From Oxytricha trifallax (Eukaryota > Ciliophora > Spirotrichea > Sporadotrichida > Oxytrichidae): 64,000 nucleotides of DNA. Each line of letters begins with the position of its first letter. The stretch's first letter is position 1. This document shows, in pieces, positions 58,691 to 64,000 of this stretch. The position numbers and the translations under genes were made by a program. The notes beneath the pieces are model-generated. The model saw only the letters and a program-made list of their open reading frames with translations. It did not search any database and was not told the origin of the DNA. Location: contig ARYC01000036.1 of the NCBI GenBank assembly GCA_000711775.1, forward strand, positions 1-64,000. Direction: 5' to 3'.

Positions 58691-59303
58691 TTTTATTGGC
58701 TAGATCCAAGTAATGCCGCTCTTATCAAAAGGTTAGCGCTCATTTTAGTTTCCTGATAAATTTTATTATAATAATGATATAATTTACCTTGATAAACTAT
58801 AATAGTAGAGTATAAGACACTCTGGTAGATTTTGCTGACAGGTAAGAAATTAAGTAAATAAAAAAGACTGTAAGTTGACATATTATATGAGTATATTTAA
58901 ATTTGAGAAAATTAAAAAGCTCTTAATGAAGTTTAGTGTCTCTAGGGGGTCCTCCAAATCATGTTTGAACTTATATTTGGATGTTAAGTTATTAAGCAAT
59001 TTTAAATTTAATATGCTCCCAATTAAGTTATTACCTTAAAATTTAACTCTTAATAAAGTTTGAATTTAATTTGGAGGACCTCTTAAAATAGTTAAATATT
59101 ATTTGAGCAATTTAATAATGAAAGTTTGATAAAAATGGAAATCAATCTGTGAAACTTGAAGCAAGATTTCATTGCTTCTCCTTATATCTTTTCAAGGTTT
59201 ACCTCTAGTAGGTCCTCCCTATTTAGTAGTAAGATTTTATTAAACTCAGAATGGATATCCATAATTTTAAATTTCATTTACATTTCTAGAAAGAGGAAGC
59301 AAG
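58691..59303. other. Noncoding spacer of the diverged TBE
   Basis: Between divergent genes, as in other TBEs. In place of GGTAC palindromes it contains inverted GGAGGACCTC / GAGGTCCTCC-like motifs (58948-58958, 59078-59086, 59210-59218) and AAGTTATTA repeats. The minus frame 58693-58881 is not supported by the other copies. Confidence 0.5.
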
Positions 59304-60069
59304 ATGGAGTCTATGAATGATGCAATGAAGAGAATTCAATCTCAAGACTTAATAGGAAAATTTCGAAGTAAAGAGGACCTCTATAGATATTTGGTATAGC
59401 AAGGTAAGTTCTTAAGTAAGATTAATAAATCCATTATAGTTGGATTATTCTTGCCGACTTAGGAGGGAAATAAAATCTTATTCTTAAAAGCATTGCTAAG
59501 TGAAGAGAGAAAAGCTTTTAAGACTAATGAAATAAAGCGATAGAGATACCTAACTACCCAGAAATATCATTAAAAAATCTCTACGATGATGCTATGAGTG
59601 ATCCTGATGTTGCTCTATGCCTTCCATCAAAGCTGCCACTTTCTAATATGTTGCCAGAGAGAAACTTCTTCTTTGGTGTTCTTGGAACTCTGAAACCTGA
59701 GGACTTAAATGAAGTAATTTAAGAAGGACATAAGAAACGCTGTAGCATCTCTACTAAAGAAAAGAGAAGTAGGGAATTAAAATCAGTACTTCCCCCATTC
59801 GTCTTAAGTAAGCTTACCCTTCTGACTTTATAGAAAAACCTGGAACTGCTATATACTTGATGAAAGAGCGCAGTAAATTAATCAGAGAGAGAAAGTCTCA
59901 AGTAAAGCATGAATTGAGAAAGAGACTCTTCAAAGATGTATAAAAGCTAGACGAGATGAACATAGATAAAGTAGCTGGAATTAAGAGAAGAAATATAGAC
60001 TCAAGCAAGCCAACAGAGGAAGAAAAGAAAGAGAAGCCAAATCCCTTTCTGGGTTAGTTTATTATGTGA
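59304..60069 (+). pseudogene. Diverged TBE 22-kDa-type gene, frameshifted
   Basis: The ATG at 59304 gives MESMNDAMKRIQSQDLIGKF. Intron 1 (GTAAGTTCTT...ATAG near 59403-59439) leads to VGLFLPTQEGNKILFLKAL, the same exon border as in younger copies. A base is missing near 59538 (ATAAAGCGATAGAGATACC), which breaks the frame. TGA at 60067-60069. Despite the divergence the conserved core ERNFFFGVLGTL is kept. Confidence 0.82.
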
Positions 60070-60075
60070 ACTTAT

Positions 60076-60442
60076 TCATTCGTTTAAATCTAATACTTAT
60101 ATATAAACACAAAATCTCCCTTCACTTGCGCACACTTTAGCTTTATCATCGCTGACTCTCTTAGCAGCACTCTTAACAAAATCTATTGTATCTATCTTCA
60201 GATAATGTATCAAATGATAGAGTAGAAGCTTCTTGTAGTGGCCTTTCAATAAGCCCCAATATAGCTCATTCCATTGAACTGATGATGGCTATAAGGAACA
60301 TTAAATACAGGAGTTATGTTAACCCTTTTGTATTCTCTCCTAGAGTCTTTAGTTTTATGAACTAATAAGTTATCAACAAACAGGATGATCTCATAGTCAG
60401 CGTACTTGTCTTTGTGTTATTGTAAGAACTTAATATAGTATT
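60076..60442 (-). pseudogene. Diverged TBE transposase, C-terminal third, interrupted by TBE copy 3
   Basis: The minus strand reads from the junction: ILFVDNLLVHKTKDSRREYK (second Asp of the triad) and then FNVPYSP..SVQWNELYWG (Glu region), followed by a basic tail and TGA at 60076-60078. The N-terminal part and first Asp lie beyond the inserted copy, outside the window. Confidence 0.85.
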
Positions 60443-60527
60443 CAAAACCCCAAAACCCCTTAGTGAGGTTTATAAGTGCTTTGATTTGTAGGGTATAGTT
60501 GGGGTCTTATTGGGGTTAGTAGAGAAA
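60443..60527. repeat. Left inverted terminal repeat, TBE copy 3
   Basis: Standard CAAAACCCCAAAACCCC outer end and the shared inner part. Confidence 0.94.
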
Positions 60528-60580
60528 AGCATGTTTTTAATGAATTTAATGAATATTTATAGAGTATTACTGTACTTAAT

Positions 60581-62027
60581 TCAAACAAATTTTATCTGCT
60601 TATCTTTGTGATACCTCTTGAATTTAGCAGTTTGCAGTTGTTCTAGTATATCATCCAATGATTATCGTGGATATGCTGGAGCTTTTACGATGACCATCTC
60701 AACTATCTTCTTAATTTCATTGCATATTTCATTTTGCTTAATATGTTTAGCAGCCAAACTTATTGATTATTTCTCATGTTTTGTTCCAAAGTATGACATA
60801 CTTTCCATATCGCACTCAAAAATAATTGCAGCTACCGCCCAAACATCCCATTATACAGAGCCATTTGTCCATTTCTCTCTTATAGGGAAGTATCCTCGAG
60901 TGCCTAAAACCTTAGCTAAAGTCACTATCTCTTGTCTTATTGCTCTGTTGAAATCTATGACTACTACTTCTAAAGGGCAGAGATTTAGCATTATATTTCT
61001 GGCTTCAAATCTCTATGAACATACCCTAGATCATGGAGCTCTTTCACACCCTTAGTCATTTCTGTGAGTATCTCATTAAAATCATCAGGAAATCTATTAT
61101 GGTAGAGAAACTCTCTTAGAGTCATTTCAAACTTCTTGAGTCTCAAAGCAATAAAACCATGACCAAGTATATCTCTGTCGAGCTTAGCTAAGTTCTTGCA
61201 TTATCTTTTCTAAGCCTCTCTCAGTACTATGTATTCATTTGCAAACTCATTTAATATTGCTCGTTCTTAATGAGATACTTGAATGGATATACCTTGTAAG
61301 CGAATTCATCAACAACTATAAGTTTTACATTGTTAGGTACGTCAATATTCAAATAGTTTTCAATACAGCTGCTTATGTTGACTGCATTTAATGCAGGTAT
61401 ATACATTGCTCTCTCTTATAAGCATGCAATATACATTCCATTTGCTGGTTGGTTCATTGACTCAAACCGCTTCTATCTCTTAAGTCTCTCCTACTGCTCT
61501 ATTTGTGAATCAAGAGAGTTATTTTTCTTTTAGCAGGTACAAGCTTTTAAGTTTCCTCATCTTTAATCAGGAATTCGCTTAGATGATGCTTTTGCATATG
61601 TCTCTTTACTTTAGCTGAGTGCGTATAAGACTTCGTGCAGCTAGTGCATTAGTATCTACCATCTACTTTATCATGCTTGAAGTAGATCTTAGCTCTACCA
61701 GAGTGTACCTCTTTGATGTGTCTCTTCAAGCTTGACTCAGTTGAGAAGAAATTTTAGCAGTCTTCACATTAAAACGTTTTAATTTTTTCTATTGGTTGCT
61801 GTTCCTTATCTTCCTCAACCAATTCAACTTATGTTTAAACTCCCATCTCAGCACTCTACTTCTTGTTTTAAACTTAAATTTTAAAGACCTCAGCTTCAAA
61901 CTCTAGAGCTCTTAGCTCTACCCTCCTTTTCAATATAAATTACTTCTGGATTCTTGGAGGAGCCAAAGTTGAGAAATGATTAACCTGTTCCAAGAGAAAC
62001 TGCCTTACGATTCAAGTTAGCCGCCAT
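60581..62027 (-). pseudogene. TBE 57-kDa zinc-finger/kinase-like gene, small lesions
   Basis: ATG at 62027 (MAANLNRKAV), TGA at 60581-60583. C2H2 fingers lie near 61590-61790 and a coiled-coil-like linker near 61470-61500. Kinase motifs lie near 60980-61030 (HRDLKPE, then a one-base loss near 60993 in ATTATATTTCTGG) with DFNRAIR following. The C-terminus is as in copy 2 (SLDDILEQLQTAKFKR). A further single-base loss lies near 61251 (ACTCATTTAATATTGC). This is the least damaged of the complete 57-kDa copies here, but it is not an open frame. Confidence 0.85.
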
Positions 62028-62592
62028 GTTTAAATTCAAATTTAAATTTCTATTATTAATAAGTAAAACCTCACAAGCTATACTAACTTTGAATAGGAGC
62101 TGGCACTGCAACAACAATGGTTGATTCTTAGGTGCTAGACATCATATTTATACTTAGTTTATAACTATAAATTTTCTAATTTTATGCTTAATATTTTTTA
62201 TTATGGTACCAACTGAGAATAAATTCAGGTTGGTACTGGTACCAATAAGGTTTTGAACCATTTTGGAACTTTTCCAATAAAACCTCATGAGTTTAAAACT
62301 AGGTACTAATTAAGTTTTGGTACTATTAAATTGGTACCAATTAAAATTAAACGAATTTAGTACCGGTACTAATCAAATTTAAACAAATTTAGTACTAATT
62401 TAATGGAACTAAATTGATAAAAATGGAGCTCCATCTCTGAAGTTTGTTACAGCTTCTGCCAGCTTTCTCCACGTATCCTTACCAGGTTGACCTCCTATAA
62501 GATGCCCATATTTAATACTAAGATTTTTAACAGTAGGATCCAGAACTCTATATATTAAAATTTGAAATTCAATAACAAGAGAAGGAACAAGG
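62028..62592. promoter_or_regulatory. TBE divergent spacer with GGTAC palindromes (copy 3)
   Basis: Same repeat cluster (about 62205-62410) as in copies 1 and 2. Confidence 0.55.
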
Positions 62593-63384
62593 ATGGAATC
62601 TATAAGTACTGCAATGAAGAGGGTTGAAGCTTAAGAAATGATCTCAAGATTTAGAAGCAAGGAAGATCTCTATCGATACCTCACTTAGCATGGTAAGCAT
62701 GTGACATATACTTAATCATATACTATAGTGGGTTTATTCCTTCCAACGATGGAAGGTACCAAAATTTCATTCTTAAAAGCTATACTCTGCGATGAGAAGA
62801 AAGCCTTCAAAAACAGTGAAATAAAGTTGATAGATATACCAAACTACCCAGACATTTCAGTCACTAATCTCTACGAGGATGCGATGAAAGATGAAGAGTT
62901 GGTAGTTTATCCTCCTACCAAGAAACAACTCTCTAACAAGCTTCCAGAAAGGAGCTTCTTCTTTGGAGTTCTTGGCACTTTAAGAGAGAGTTATCTCAGA
63001 GAGATCATTGAAGAAGCTCACAAAAAACGGCTACTCTATTTCTCCTGAAGATTAAAAGAAGCAAGGCATACTAATAAGCGAGACCTGGCTCGCTGAGCTT
63101 AAGAAGCATCCATTCCTCACTCGTAAGCTTTGATTCATAACTTTGTAGGGAAACCTGGAACTGGTATATTCCTAATGAAGGAGCATGCGAAGGTTCACAG
63201 AGAGAGAAAGTCATAGACTATTTATGAAGTGAGCAAAAGACTTTATAAAGATGTCTAAAAGCTAGAAGAAATGAACATAGATGCAGGAGCTGGCACAAAG
63301 AGAAGAAATATGGGTCCAAGCAAGCCTTAAGAAGAGGAGAAGAAAGAGAAGCCAAACCCCTTTATGGGCCAATTTAATATGTGA
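62593..63384 (+). pseudogene. TBE 22-kDa-type gene, one frameshift
   Basis: ATG at 62593, TGA at 63382-63384. Both introns are as in the intact copy at 158-948. One extra base near 63027 (AAAAAACGGCTAC versus AAAAAACGCTAC) shifts the frame after EEAHKKR. Otherwise nearly identical to copy 0, including ERSFFFGVLGTL. Confidence 0.85.
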
Positions 63385-63390
63385 ATATAT

Positions 63391-64000
63391 TCATTCGTTT
63401 AAATCTAAAACTTATTTATAAACATTCATTCTTCCTTCTCTCGCACAAACTGTTGTCTTATCTACGCTTACTCTCTACAGCTGCTTTGAATCAAGTCTAC
63501 TGTATCGATAGGCAAGTCATGCATAAGATGATAGAGCAGCAGCTTCTTGTAGTGAGTCTTGATTTAACTCCAGTAGAATTCTATTCCATTAAATTAAGGA
63601 CTATAAGGAACGTTATAAACAGGAGTTAAGTTTAGGTCTTCATAAGCTTTCTTAGACTCCTTAGTCTTATGAACTGAAAGGTTATCAGCAAACAGGATGA
63701 TCTCTTGGTTGCTATACTTCTCTCTGAGCTTATGTAGGAACTCTATATACTACTCTCGCTTAATAGAGCGAGGGTGAATCACATAACTCTCTAAGCCTGA
63801 ATCTTCACTTATACTAGCTAAAATTGCATGGGTGACTACCTTCACTTTTTAGTCATAAACTTCTATATTATCATACTTCTTATACCATGACTTATTAATA
63901 AAAGTGTTGAAAGTAAACACAGCTTCATCTGCATGTATGAACTTGATGTTATTATCAATAGCTCTCTGCATTTAATCATATATATAGTTTAAATTATTAC
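63391..64000 (-). CDS. TBE DDE transposase, C-terminal part (5' end outside window)
   Basis: Stop TGA at 63391-63393, 6 bp from the convergent 22-kDa stop. The visible part includes FIHADEAVF, ILFADNLSVH and SPQLNGIEFYW, the catalytic DDE segments, in a frame without visible breaks in the window. The region holding the conserved TGA of the other copies lies outside. Confidence 0.85.

Larger units (their letters stand above)
57665..60442. mobile_element. Older diverged TBE, both ends replaced by younger TBEs
   Basis: Contains the standard TBE gene order at clearly lower identity: zinc-finger/kinase gene (minus, C-terminus missing), spacer, 22-kDa-type gene (plus), DDE transposase C-terminal part (minus). 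Neither inverted terminal repeat is present. On the left, copy 2 abuts mid-kinase; on the right, copy 3 is inserted after ATT at 60440-60442 inside the transposase gene. It probably represents another TBE subfamily (compare the TBE2/TBE3 classes known in Oxytricha). Confidence 0.9.
60443..64000. mobile_element. TBE transposon (copy 3), right end outside window
   Basis: Left inverted terminal repeat at 60443-60527, preceded by ATT (60440-60442). The sequence is nearly identical to copy 2 through the kinase gene and to copies 0 and 2 in the 22-kDa/transposase part. 3558 bp are inside the window; about 550 bp of the right end are not. Confidence 0.95.

Noticed and set aside
60618..61055. Plus-strand frame of 145 codons
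   Set aside because: Antisense shadow of the TBE zinc-finger/kinase gene.

Overview
This window is germline (micronuclear) DNA of a spirotrich/hypotrich ciliate, most likely Oxytricha or a close relative such as Stylonychia or Tetmemena. Four observations support this. (1) Long AT-rich reading frames make sense only if TAA and TAG are read as Gln and TGA is the only stop. (2) Transposons with ends of the form CAAAACCCCAAAACCCC (C4A4 telomere-like) match the telomere-bearing element (TBE) family. (3) Coding blocks are separated by AT-rich spacers, and two of these carry short direct-repeat pointers (positions 2771-2780/2926-2935 and 4427-4431/4471-4475) whose collapse restores the reading frame exactly, which is the signature of internal eliminated sequences (IESs). 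(4) All host genes look broken unless these spacers are removed.

Layout. 1-2117: right half of a TBE (22-kDa-type gene and DDE transposase). About 2500-29853, minus strand: one very large split gene for a secreted or surface protein. Its signal peptide starts at 29853. It runs through a long series of IPT/TIG-like beta-sandwich domains and ends in Cys-rich GCC2/GCC3-like repeats at the left. It is interrupted by many IESs, by a hairpin MITE (3337-3763), by a GC-rich island (about 12160-12246 plus 16358-16860) and, inside that island, by a complete 4108-bp TBE (12247-16354) with an AGT target duplication. 29854-32110: AT-rich intergenic DNA with a second GC-richer island. 32111-41550 and 43162-53556, both minus strand: two tandem paralogous genes for large membrane proteins (propeller-like N-terminal repeats, middle extracellular domains, multi-pass C-terminus), each split by many IESs. 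They hold a second MITE copy, a 483-bp terminal-inverted-repeat element with an 8-bp duplication, and a third GC-rich, hairpin-rich island.

53557-64000: a TBE cluster. A 4105-bp TBE (53560-57664) abuts the coding sequence of the third gene on the left and the middle of an older, diverged TBE (57665-60442) on the right. A further TBE copy (60443 to the window end) is inserted in the transposase gene of the old copy. The unequal flanking trinucleotides (ATT/AAT) and the missing N-terminus of the third gene suggest a recombination or deletion product, not a simple insertion.

Each TBE carries three genes in the same layout: a C2H2 zinc-finger/protein-kinase-like gene (minus), a 22-kDa-type gene with two tiny introns (plus), and a DDE transposase (minus) convergent with it. 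In ciliates TBE transposases are known to take part in genome rearrangement. The host genes here would become functional only after the IESs, MITEs and TBEs are removed in the developing macronucleus.
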